Source of the DNA: Ascaphus truei
Taxonomy: Eukaryota; Chordata; Amphibia; Anura; Ascaphidae
Assembly: GCA_036426205.1 (NCBI GenBank)
Contig: CM071570.1
Coordinates: 142,964,563-143,028,562 of the forward strand
DNA: 64,000 nt
Reading direction: 5' to 3'
Shown: positions 12,701 to 22,267 of the stretch, in pieces
Layout of the letters: every line of letters begins with the position of its first letter
Numbering within the stretch: the first letter of the stretch is position 1
Notes under the pieces: generated by a model
What the model was told of the DNA's origin: nothing
Seen by the model: only the letters and a program-made list of their open reading frames with translations
Database searches by the model: none
Translations under genes and position numbers: made by a program

Positions 12701-14560
12701 ACGGGTGTGCAATGTCAGTATCGGGTGGCATGGTGAGTCATGTGTTTGCTGGTGAGGATTTGGTGTGCATGGTGAGTAATGGGTGTGCATGGTGAGTATG
12801 GGTGTGCATGGTGAGTATGGGTGTGCATGGTCAGTATCGGTGTGCATGGTCAGTATCGGTTGCCATGGTGAGTAATGGGTTGCATGTTAGTATGGGTGTG
12901 GCACTGGGTGAAGTATGGGTTTGCATGGTGAGTATGGGTTGCATGGGAGTATGGGTGTGCATGGTGAGTATGGGTGTGCATGGTGAGTATGTGAGTGCAT
13001 GGTGAGTATTGAGTGACATGGTGAGTATGTTGTGCATGTTGAGTAGTGTTGTGCATGGTGAGTAACGGGTGTTCATGGTGATTACGAGTGTGCATGGTGA
13101 GTACGGGTGTCTGTGAGTACGGGTGTGCATGGTGAGTACGGTTGTGCAGGTGGTACGGTGTGCATGGTGGTACGGGTGTGCATGTGAGTACGGGTGTGCA
13201 TGGTGAGTAACGGGTGTGCATGGTGAGTACGGGGTGCTGGTCAGTATCGTGTGCACTGGTCCATTATCGGTGGTGCATGGTGAGTATGTTGTGTATGTGA
13301 GTATGGGTGTGCATGGTGAGTATGGGTGTGCATTGTAGTATGGGTGTACCTGGTGAGTTGGCTGTGATGGTGCTATGTGGTGTGCATGTGAGTATGGGTG
13401 TGCATGGTGAGTATGGGTGTGCATGGTGAGTATGGGTGTGCATGTTATTACGGGTGTGCATGGTGAGTATGAGTGTGCATGGGGAGTACGGGTGTGCATG
13501 GTGAGTACGGGTGTGCATGGTGAGTACGGGTGTGCATGGTGAGTACGGGTGTGCATGGTGAGTACGGGTGTGCATGGTGAGTACGGGTTGTGCATGGTCA
13601 GTATCGGTGTGCATGGTCAGTATCGGTGTGCATGGTGAGTATGTGTGTATGGTGAGTATGGGTTGCAGGTGAGTAATGGTTGTACAGGTGATATGGATGT
13701 GCAAGGGTGAGTATGTGTGTGCATGTGAGTATGGTGTGCATGGTGAGTATGGGTGTGCATGGTGAGTATGGTGTGCATGGTCAGTATCGGTGTGCATGGT
13801 GAGTATGTGTGTACATGGTGAGTATGTGTGTACATGGTGAGTATGGGTGTGCATGGGGAGTATGGTGTGCATGGTCAGTATCGGTGTGCATGGTGAGTAT
13901 GTGTGTACATGGTGAGTATGTGTGTACATGGTGAGTATGTGTGTACATGGGGAGTATGGGTGTGCATGGTGAGTATGGGTGTGCATGGTGAGTATGTGTG
14001 TACATGGTGAGTATGGGTGTGCATGGTGAGTATGGTGTGCATGATCAGTATCGGTGTGCATGGTGAGTATGTGTGTACATGGTGAGTATGGGTGTGCATG
14101 GTGAGTATGGGTGGCATGGTGGTATGGTTGTGCATAGGTGTGTATGGTTGCATGGTGAGTAATGGGTTGCATGGGGTTGGAGTATTTGTTTACATGGTGA
14201 GTAATGTGTGTACATGTGAGTAATGTGTGTCATGGTGAGTATGGTGTGCATGGTGATATGTGTGTACATGGTGGAGTATGGGTGTGCATGTAATATTGTG
14301 TACATGGTGAGATGGTTGTGGCCTGGTAATTATGGGTGTGCAGGTCAGTATGGGTGTTCTGGTGATTATGGGTGTGCTGGTAGTAATGTGTGTAACATGG
14401 TGATATGTGTGTACTGGTGAGTTGGGAGTGCATGGAGTATGGGTGGTGCATGGTGAGTTGGGTGTGCCATGGTGAGTATGGGTGTGCATTGGTGAGTATC
14501 ATGTGCATGGTGGTAGTATGGTGAGGAGTTCATGGTGAGTAGGTGTGTGCCAGGTGGAAT
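9781..14560 (+). repeat. 19-bp minisatellite, unit GTGAGTAYGGGTGTGCATG
   Basis: About 4.8 kb of tandem 19-mers, roughly 250 units judged from length. The main variants are TACGGG, TATGGG and TCAGTATCGG. Many units have lost or gained one base. The minus strand lacks stop codons, and since 19 is not divisible by 3 all three minus frames read the same rotated 19-residue peptide (MHTRTHHAHPYSPCTPVLT and variants). The long open frames here are therefore a by-product of the repeat and not genes. Non-repeat islands occur near 10370-10460 and 11425-11460. Each unit contains ATGGTGAGTA, a strong match to a 5' splice site. Confidence 0.95.
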
Positions 14561-14998
14561 GTTGTGCATGGTGAGAAGTGTGTGCATGTGAGTGTGAGTG
14601 TGTGCGGTTAGTGTGAGCGGTGCGTGGTGAGTCTGAAGCGTGCCATGGTGAGTCTGAGCATGCTGGTGAGTATGAGCGTGCATGGTGAGTCTGAGCTTGC
14701 ATGGTGAGTGTGAGCTGCATGGTGAGTGTGAGCGGCATGATAGTGTAGCGTGCATGGTTAGTGTGAGCGTGCATAGGTAGTGGGAGTGTGCACGGTGAGT
14801 GTGTATGGTGAGTGTGAGTGTGCAATTGTTGGTGTGAGTGTGCGTGTGGGTGTGAGTGTGTCATGGTGAGTGTGCATAGGTGTTGTGAGTGTGCATGGTG
14901 AGTGTGAGTGTACATGTGATGTGGCACAGTGAGTGTGAGTGTGCATGGTGAGGTGTGCATGGTTAGTGTGAGTGTTGCCTGTGGGAGTATGGTGCTAC
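14561..14998 (+). repeat. Diverged 19-bp minisatellite, unit GTGAGTGTGAGYGTGCATG
   Basis: The same 19-bp periodicity continues, but the unit changes to GAGTGTGAG(C/T)GTGCATGGT. This looks like a separately homogenised sub-array of the preceding satellite. Confidence 0.85.
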
Positions 14999-15029
14999 AC
15001 AATGAAGTTTTCATCACTGATCGGCTCTT

Positions 15030-15535
15030 AGCAGTTCTCCTCTCGCTGGTGGACACTCTCACTCATTGGCATGACAGTCCATCATTAGAAAGTGGTCTCA
15101 CTCACTGGAGTGCGCTTATTCACTGGTTGGGCATTCTCACTCACTAGAAGTCAGTCTCATTGAAGGCTTGATCTCACTCACTAGATTGACTGTCATGCAA
15201 TAACTGAGGAACAATCATAAAGTGCAGTCTCCACTCACTGGAGGGCAGTCTCACTCGCTGGAGGCAGTCTCACTCACTGGAGGGGGCAGTCTCCACACTG
15301 GGAGGGCGTCCTCACTCACTGTAGGCACAGTCTCACTCACGAGGACAGTCTCACTCACTGTAGACACAGTATCACTCACTGGAAGGCACTCCTCACTCCT
15401 GTAGTGCAGTCTCACTCACTGGGGGCACTCTCACTCACAGAGCACTCTCACTCACTGTAAGTGGCACTCTCACTCCCCTAGAGGCACTCTCACTCACTGT
15501 AATGACTCTCCTCACTAGAGGGCAGTGCGCTCTCT
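15030..15535 (+). repeat. ~20-bp minisatellite, CTCACTCACTGGAGGGCAGT type
   Basis: Irregular tandem copies of CAGTCTCACTCACTGGAGGG with many indels. Preceded by a short non-repeat island (14999-15030). Confidence 0.85.
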
Positions 15536-15660
15536 TCCTACACAATGCTGTGTCTACTTGTCCCTTTATTTCTCTTTATTCTCAGATGAACATTTTCCCT
15601 GTTCACAATAAATGGCTATTTTCAGTCAGCGTTACAGATACAAGGAGGATGAACCGCGTC
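15536..15660 (+). other. Unique-looking island with a splice-acceptor-like site
   Basis: Between two minisatellites lies a polypyrimidine stretch ending TTATTCTCAG (to 15584), then about 75 bp of ordinary composition. A second AG acceptor candidate (GGCTATTTTCAG) ends near 15627. The frame after it reads SQRYRYKEDEPRLNLHP before running into the C-rich array. It might be an exon interrupted by the array, but no donor or family match supports this. Confidence 0.25.
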
Positions 15661-16775
15661 TGAACCTGCACCCTGCTCTCCACTGTGCCCCCCTCTCTCG
15701 CCACCTGTGCCCCCCTGTCCTCCCCTGTGCCCCGCCCGCTCCCCCTTTGCCCCCCCTGCTCTCCCCTGTGTCCCCTGCTCTCCCCCCCCTGTGCCCCCCT
15801 GCTCTCACCCTGTGGCCCCCCTGCTCTCCCCTGTGCCCCCCTGCGCTCTCCCCTGTACCTCCCTGCGCGTCTCCCCTGTACCTCCCCGCCTCCCCTGTGG
15901 CCTCCGGTGCCTCCCTGCGGCTCCCTGTTGGCCTCCCTGCTCTCCCCTGTGCCTCGCCGTGCCTCCCTTCGCTCCCCTCTTTCCCTCACCGGTGCCTCCC
16001 TGCTCTCCCCCTGTGCCCCCCTGCTCTCCCCGGTACCTCCCTGGCGCTCCCCTGTATCCTCCCTCCCGCCTCTCCCCTGTGCCGCCCGGTGCCTCCCTGC
16101 GCTCTTCCCCTGTGGCCTCCCGGTGGCCCTCCCTTGCCCTGCGCTCCCCCCTGTACCTCCTGCGCTCCCCTGTACCGTCCCTGGCGCTCACCCTGTGCCT
16201 CCCGTTCCTCCCTGCGCTCCCTTGCCTCCCCGTGGCCCTGCCCTTCTCATCCCCTTTTTTCCTCCCGGTTCCTCCCTGCTCTCACCCTGTCCTCCTGCGC
16301 TCCCCTGGAACCTCCCTTGCGCCCCCTGTGCGCTCTCCGGTGGCCCCCTTTGCCTCCCTGCGCTCCCTCTGTGCCTCCCGGTTCCTCCCGCCCCCCTGTG
16401 CCTCCCGGTCCGTCCCGCCCCCCCTGTGCCTCCCTTACGCTCCCCTGTGGCTCCCTGCGCTCCCCTGTCCTCCCGGTGCCCCCTTCCCTGCGCTCCCCCC
16501 TGTCCTCCCGGTGCCTCCCTGCACCTCCCCTGTGCCTCCCGGTACCTCCCGGCACTCCCTGTGCCTCCCCTACGCCCCCTGTGCCTCCCTGCGCTCTCCC
16601 CTGTGCTCCCGTGCCTCCCGGGGACTCCCCTGTGGCCTCCCGGGTACCTCCTGCGCTCCCCCTGTGCCTCACTTTACCTCCCTGCGCTCCCCTGCGCTCC
16701 CCTGCCTCCCCTGTGCCTCACTGGTACCTCCCTGCCTGTCTCCCCTTCGCTCGCCCTGTGCCTCCTCATTACACA
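15661..16775 (+). repeat. C-rich minisatellite (CTCCCTGCGCTCCCCTGTGC type)
   Basis: About 1.1 kb of imperfect 20-30 bp units built from CTCCCCTGTGCCTCCC and GGTACCTCCCTGCG. Strong strand asymmetry (C-rich plus strand) keeps all plus frames open as Pro/Leu/Ala-rich and minus frames as Gly/Arg-rich, so the frames of up to about 400 codons are not evidence of a gene. Confidence 0.9.
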
Positions 16776-16789
16776 TACAATAAAGAAGG

Positions 16790-17690
16790 TGCGGTGCTTA
16801 GTATGTTAGTCTGGAGACGAACACACGCCCTGTAATTAGGGGACCCCAGTCTCAGTCACGTCCGTGTGACCCCTCTAGTCCCGGACCCACAGCCCTCGTA
16901 ATTATGGGACCCCAGTCTCAGTACCTCCCTGTGTGCCCTCTATGCTCCCGGTTACCCCCCACCCTCGCTGTATTAGGGACCCCGTCCCAGTCACCTCCCT
17001 GTGTGACCCCTCCATGTCCCTTCCTACGCCCAGCTGTAATTAGGGGACCCCGTTCATCACTCCCTGTGTGACCCCTCTATGTCCTGGGACCCCGCTGTAA
17101 TTAGGGGACCCCAGTCCCAATTCACTCCCTGTGTAAGCCCCCTCTGATTTCCCGCTTACCCCCCCCCTCGTAATTAGGGACCCCAGTCCCTCAGTCACTC
17201 CCTGTTTACCACCCCTCTATGTCCCGGACCCCCCGCTGTCATTAGGGGACCCCGGTCCAGTCACTCCTGTTGCCCCTCGATTTCCCGGACCCGCCCGCTG
17301 TAATTAGGGACCCCGTCTTCAAGTCACTTCCCTTGGACCCGCTATGTCCCGGGATCCCCGCTGTAATTAGGGGACGCCCCGTCTCAGTCACTCCCTGTGT
17401 GACCCTCTATTCCCCGGGACCCCCCCCGCTGTATTAGGGGACCNNNNNNNNNNNNNNNNNNNNNNNNNNNNNNNNNNNNNNNNNNNNNNNNNNNNNNNNN
17501 NNNNNNNNCCGGTCTCAGTCACTCCCTGTGTGACCCCTCTATGTCCCGGGACCCCGCTGTAATTAGGGGACCCCGGTCTCAGTCACTCCCTGTGTGACCC
17601 CTCTATGTCCCGGGACCCCCGCTGTAATTAGGGGACCCCAGTCTCAGTCACTCCCTGTGTGACCCCTCTATGTCTAATTAATAATAATAT
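16790..17690 (+). repeat. 65-bp minisatellite
   Basis: Tandem units containing GTAATTAGGGGACCCC, GTCTCAGTCACTCCCTGTGT and GACCCCTCTATGTCCCGGG. The period measured in the cleanest copies (17559 to 17624) is 65 bp. Copies to the left of the N gap are noisy and those to the right are clean. Confidence 0.9.
17444..17508. other. Assembly gap, 65 N
   Basis: A run of 65 undetermined bases inside the 65-bp satellite. Flanks read ...GGGGACC before and CCGGTCTCAG after, which are in register across the gap. Confidence 0.99.
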
Positions 17691-17886
17691 CATTGTTCTT
17701 TCTCTGGAAGCTGCTGTATTGTACAAACCAGAGAAATGCACTTTCCAGCATCCCACCCCGGGCGCGGCTGCACGGCGGTGTATGAACTGTAAACAGAAAG
17801 TGCTTTGGGGATAAAAGGCACTGAATAAATAGAATGATATCATTATTATTATACTTTATTTCTAAGGCACCAACATATTCCTCAGC
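17691..17886. mobile_element. L2-tail-like repeat, left half
   Basis: Ends with CACCAACATATTCCTCAGC, the start of a widespread L2-type tail (consensus CGCCAACATATTCCGCAGCG). Its continuation is at 18291. The two halves are separated by the foldback at 17887-18290, with ATATTCCTCAGC (17875-17886 and 18291-18302) duplicated at the junctions. Confidence 0.65.
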
Positions 17887-18290
17887 TAACTCCCCCACCC
17901 CCCACATCATGAATATACAGTATATTTATGTCAACAAGAGAGCTACTGAGCGTGGCAATGTATATAACAAGAGACAGGGCGCCCAATGCTACATCCCATT
18001 AACAAAACATATATGGTAAAAAGTATAAAGTAAAATACTTCAATAATAATAATAGATGGTTCTTCCCCTCTTACAGAGGTAAAGGGAAGGGGTCACGGTG
18101 TAGTGTAGGACCTGCATTCATTTGGTTATACCTTGGCGTTGGTACGCAGGCTTATGACGCTTTGGCCAAAGGGTTAACTAAATAACCAAGTATTTATTAT
18201 TATTATTATTGAAGTATTTTACTTTATACTTTTTACTATATATGTTTTGTCAATGGGATGTAGCATTGGGCGCCCCCTGTCTCCTGTTAT
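17887..18290. mobile_element. Foldback insertion with 12-bp target duplication
   Basis: 404-bp insertion between perfect 12-bp copies of ATATTCCTCAGC. It holds inverted arms (about 17964-18055 and 18190-18287) built from AACAAGAGACAGGG...AATAATAATA, the same unit as the tandem repeat at 8741-9780. The segment 18062-18187 is the reverse complement of that unit. No coding capacity. A 12-bp target duplication fits LINE-type insertion better than most cut-and-paste transposons. Confidence 0.7.
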
Positions 18291-18430
18291 ATATTCCTCA
18301 GCGCAGTACAATGTGGGAGGGGGGACTGTACCATTGTATGATAAAATAGTACATACATGTTAAGACAAACTGAGACAATGGGAAAAAGGTTCCTACCCCA
18401 AAGAGCTTACAATCTAGAAGTAGTAGAGGG
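18291..18430. mobile_element. L2-tail-like repeat, right half
   Basis: Continues the interrupted tail from ATATTCCTCAGCGCAGTACA to AGAGCTTACAATCTAGAAG. Confidence 0.6.
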
Positions 18431-18488
18431 GAGACACGAGGAATAGCATATCATACCGGCCTCAGCCTCAGATAATGTTCATTTTCAG

Positions 18489-18658
18489 GGACTCCAATCA
18501 CATCATCGTCTCGGTTCAGAACATTTTCTCTTTGGCTTCCAACGTGACTGCCTACGACATTCTGTACAGTTTACAGAGCTACATGCGTGCCTGCAAATCG
18601 TCCCCGGCAATCTCCCCCGGCTGCCAGCTGATCCTGCACCCTCAGCTGTACTACAAAG
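18489..18658 (+). CDS. Candidate internal exon of an unidentified host gene
   Basis: This 170-bp stretch is flanked by a good acceptor (ATTTTCAG|G) and donor (CAAAG|GTACTG), is open throughout and has balanced base composition, unlike all neighbouring DNA. It completes a codon, encodes 56 residues (DSNHIIVSVQNIFSLAS... to ...LILHPQLYYK) and ends one base into the next codon, so the intron phases would be 2 and 1. The peptide has an N-glycosylation sequon (NVT) and two cysteines and would fit an extracellular or lumenal domain. I do not recognise the family. No partner exon is identified; the satellites on one side and the Tc1 element on the other would lie in introns. A chance open stretch with splice-like edges cannot be excluded. 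Confidence 0.5.
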
Positions 18659-18759
18659 GTACTGTGCATCGTGGGGAGGGGACACAAGCGTTAGCACAGG
18701 GAGTACCCCCAGGGGCTGGGTTATTCCAAATTATTCCAAATTATATATATATACATACA

Positions 18760-19581
18760 TACAGTCATGTGAAAAAGAAAGTACACCATCTGTGAATTCT
18801 GTGGTTTTACATATCAGGACATAATAACAATCATCTGTTCCTTAGCAGGTCTTAAAATTAGGTAAATACAACCTCAGCTGAACAACAACACATGACATAT
18901 TACACAGTGTCATGATTTATTTAACAAAAATGAAGCCAAAATGGAGAAGCCATGTGTGAAAAACTAAGGACACCCTTACTGCTTCCATAGGAATTAAAAT
19001 GCTAAGTAGCAGACAGGTGCTGCTCATTAAATGCCCTTGATTAATTGATCATCAGCAAGTGTGACCACCTCTATAAAAGCCGACGTTTTAGCAGTTTGCT
19101 GGTCTGGAGCATTCAGGTGTGTGTTAACACAATGCCAAGGAGGAAAGACATCAGCAATGAACTTAAAGAAGCAATTGTTGCTGCCCATCAATCTGGGAAG
19201 GGTTATAAGGCAATTTCCAAACAATGTAAAGTCCATCATTCTACAGTGAGAAAGATTATTCAAAAGTGGAAAACATTCAAGACAGTTGCCAATCTTCCCA
19301 GGAGTGGACGTCCCAGCAAATTCACCCCAAGGTCAGACCGTGCAATGCTCAGAGAAATTGCAAAAAACCCAAGAGTTACATCTCAGACTCTACAGGCCTC
19401 AGTTAGCATGTTAAATGTTAAAGTTCATGACAGTACAATTAGAAAAAGACTGAACAAGTATGGTTTGTTTGGAAGGGTTGCCAGGAGAAAGCCTCTTCTC
19501 TCTAAAAAGAACATGGCAGCACGGCTTAGGTTTGCAAAGTTGCATCTGAACAAACCACAAGACTTCTGGAACAATGTCCTT
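18760..19581 (+). mobile_element. Tc1/mariner element, 3'-truncated
   Basis: The 5' end TACAGTCATGTGAAAAAG (18760) follows a TA-rich run as expected for TA-target insertion. The ~370-bp leader contains a TATAAAAG-like promoter word (CTATAAAAGCC, about 19071) and leads into the transposase gene. The element stops at 19581, where hAT-derived sequence begins; the 3' half of the transposase gene and the right TIR are missing. A second fragment of the same family lies at 44250-44452. Confidence 0.9.
19132..19581 (+). pseudogene. Tc1 transposase, N-terminal 150 codons, fused in frame to hAT sequence
   Basis: Starts MPRRKDISNELKEAI, the usual start of this Tc1 subfamily. Residues about 8-60 form the first helix-turn-helix (paired-like) and residues about 75-125 the second, with the linker GRPSKF between them acting as the AT-hook-like GRPR motif. 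The copy ends at NNVL, immediately before the first catalytic Asp (normally in a WTDE motif), so the DDE catalytic domain is absent; a complete family member is about 340 residues. The frame stays open into the adjacent hAT fragment to 20013, adding a tail rich in Gly, Met and Asp, so a ~293-residue chimera could be encoded. Two in-frame ATGs lie upstream, but 19132 matches the family start. A functional transposase is ruled out; an expressed DNA-binding fragment is only a possibility. Confidence 0.85.
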
Positions 19582-19855
19582 GGGGAGAGTGATGTGAGGT
19601 GCAAGGGGGGAGAGCGATGTGAGGTGCAAGGGGGAGAGGGATGTGAGGTGCAGGGGGGGTGTGATGTGTATGCTGTGCAGGGGGGTATTGTGTCTTTGAT
19701 AAGGGGGAGAGATGGGGTTATGAGAGATAGATGGGGAGTATCGCAAAGGTTGATAGTGAGGGGTTCTGGGGGAGAAATGAGGATGATGATGAAGGGTGCT
19801 GGGGGAGATATGAGGATGATGATGAGGGGTGCTGGGGGAGATATGAGGATGATGG

Positions 19856-19886
<31 letters not shown>

Positions 19887-20012
19887 GATGATGAGGTGCT
19901 GGAGGAGAGATGATGATGGTGATGGTGATGATGATGATTTTACCCGTGCGGCCCAATTTTTTTTTCCTTGGAGCAGTTCGGCCCTTCTCACTTTACGAGT
20001 TGTGCATGCCTG
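19582..20012 (-). mobile_element. hAT non-autonomous element fragment
   Basis: On the minus strand this begins CAGGCATGCACAACTCGTAA, matching the 5' end of the complete hAT at 27827, and continues with the same AAGTGAGAAGGGCC... leader and ATCATC/CACCTCAC-rich internal repeat. Only the 5' ~430 bp is present; the inner end abuts the Tc1 transposase. The (GAT)n-rich region 19780-19945 corresponds to the hAT internal VNTR. Confidence 0.8.
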
Positions 20013-21150
20013 ATCTAAACTGTATCAATCATGTATTTTTCAAACAAAAAATTATGCAACATACTGTATATACAAAGTTTTCATATATATGAATCACATT
20101 TTATGAAGGTTTTTTTTTTACTTTTTAACACCAAAATTTGAGCGCACAAAAAAAAAAGAAATCTTAGTCTATGGGTCTCTTAAAGTCTTCTTTCCTGGCC
20201 TTCTAGTATAATTCACTCATTCATTAAACTCCAGTGCAAAATTGCACATAAATGGCATACGATATGATGCAAGGAAAATCTGGAGTCCTCGCTATATTTA
20301 TTTATTTATAGAATTATGTATGCATAAGAATCGCACAATTTCATATCTCATTTGAATGCACCTTTTGGCTGATTGAAGGCGATACTATACTGCCTGGAGC
20401 CATTAATACAGGCTTTTGCCCGAAAGAAGGAGGTATTCCAAGTATTATTCGCATAGTAAACAAGTAGGTCCACAGAGAAACATTGTCCAGAAATAGGTAC
20501 ATGATGGACAGGGCTTTGGGAGAGTGAAATACATTTTTGTAAAATACCAAGTGACTTACAGTATACCTCCCCAAACCATCATTTATACAACACGAAAAGA
20601 GATACCTGTGAAAAACGGAACAGAGGTAACTGGAAAGTATTCTAATTAGGATAAGCAAAGTTCAACTGATAGATTGAAATGACCATATTTCCATTTTTTT
20701 GTGCTGTGTTCGGTTTTGTTCCCATGCATCACTTCACATCTCTCTCTCTCCGCTCTCTTTCCTCTCCTATCTCTCCTCTCCTCTCTTTCCTCTCTCTCCT
20801 CCCTCTTTCTAGGGATTGTTGGAATGGTGTGAGTGAGGCTACTGTATTTGGTTGGACTGTTGTAGTGAGTGAATGTTTCAGCTGTTCTGTTCCAAACTTT
20901 TTCTCGTTTGGTTTATCTTATATCTTCTTTTTTTTTTATAGCTGAATTTTGTCAGCTTGTGACCTTGGGCCACTATGAGGACCACCCCAGTTAGTTATGG
21001 GAATTTAAACCATAGGCCTGGGCTAAAGTGTATAGTAAAAAAGCTGGCAAGCTGTAGAAACTGATGCGCTTCTGCATACTGTAGGACAAAAATGCCGGGC
21101 AAATAAAAAAAATTGACTTAAAACAGTTTAATGAAACACCCACACGATGT
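20013..21150. other. No gene; CT-rich microsatellite inside
   Basis: AT-rich DNA. A polypyrimidine tract (TCTCTCCTCTC type) lies at about 20730-20813. Nothing else is recognisable. Confidence 0.6.
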
Positions 21151-21440
21151 GTAGAAGATTAAAAAAAAAATCCACACTCTGATTGGCTGAAATACCATGT
21201 GACGCCGGCTTCGTGACGTCATCTTAAAGGCAAATGAAGCACAGCCATTCTGATTGGTTGGCATCATTCCCTTTAAGTGACGTCATGTAAAAAAAAAAAA
21301 TTAAAGTCGGAACATGGTTTTAACAGCCAATCAAGTGGCTGTTAACCATTTTGAGGCTAAATGTGATGTCACAAGCCCTATTTAAGGCCGTGACGCCTCA
21401 TTTGAGCTCAAGAAGACGACGAGACAACATCGATTGGGAT
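21151..21440 (+). promoter_or_regulatory. Promoter-like cluster: CCAAT, CRE and TATA-type boxes
   Basis: In order: GATTGGCTG (21181), CRE TGACGTCA (21214-21221), GATTGG (about 21252), CRE TGACGTCA (21278-21285), CCAAT (21327-21331), and TATTTAAGG (21379-21387) about 30 bp upstream of a plausible start. The downstream sequence holds a duplicated GACAGATGAAGATAGAAGA and donor-like AAGGTACGTGAG (about 21610) and AATGGTAAGTAA (about 21658). The arrangement resembles the 5' end of a retroelement or a host promoter; no coding sequence is assigned. Confidence 0.4.
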
Positions 21441-22267
21441 TTACCATGGGGTTTTTTGGATTGACAGATGAAGATAGAAGATAAAGAAGATCAAGAAATG
21501 GTGACAGATGAAGATAGAAGAAGGTGATTAAAGAAAGAAAAAAGAAGATTTGGGTACCTGATCCGGATCTTCATGGCGGATGGCATCGGATGCTGTTGGA
21601 GGGCTTCAAGGTACGTGAGCTTCCTGTTACCCCGAGAGTCGGAGGGCCACCGCTAATAATGGTAAGTAATATATTGAATGTTTGTAAATGTCTCTTTTTA
21701 CAGGTTTATTCATTGGATGTGTTTTTTGATTTTTTGGGGAAGGCACATTGACTGATAATATATGAATCTGTACCACTCTAGGGTACAGATTAATACATTA
21801 TTATGACAATATTTGGGGGGCATTTCTGGCTTGGTATTGCTGTTGCTTTTTTTCCATTTCAGTTTATTATGTGGATGTGATTGTTTGTTTTTTCATGCTT
21901 AATGGTAATAAAATGTTTGCGATTGGTGTTCGTTTTTAGTTAATGTTGTATTATGTTAGCTACTGCGTTTTATGGTTATTTCAGATATTGTTAGAATTTC
22001 TTTCTTTCTATTTTACTGTTTAAATTCATTAATGTTGTAGTAATTAATAGTTTTGATTGGTTAGTGTTACTACTCATTTTGAGTTGGTTTTAGGAATTAA
22101 TTGATTTGATTGGTTAATGGTTTAATTAATTCATTGTTGATGTTGTTATTGCTAGTATTGATTGGATTAGCTGGCTACTGTTTTTATTTAGTGAAGTGTG
22201 TTTTTTTGGAGTTTAGTTATGTTTTATTATTGTGTGTCTTGTGTATTAATGTATTGTAATTAGGGTG
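21441..22267. other. No gene seen
   Basis: AT-rich sequence downstream of the promoter-like cluster. The duplicated 19-mer at about 21464 and 21500 is the only structure noted. Confidence 0.5.

Noticed and set aside
9781..14508. Long minus-strand open frames (up to ~300 codons) rich in His, Thr, Pro, Tyr
   Set aside because: They are translations of a 19-bp satellite with no stops on that strand; all three frames give the same rotated 19-residue peptide, so openness is not evidence of coding.
15603..16835. Open frames of up to ~400 codons, Pro/Leu/Ala-rich (+) and Gly/Arg-rich (-)
   Set aside because: Low-complexity C-rich minisatellite; strand asymmetry removes stop codons in every frame.
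9781..17690. CRISPR-like regular repeats
   Set aside because: Units are contiguous with no unique spacers, and the DNA is vertebrate.
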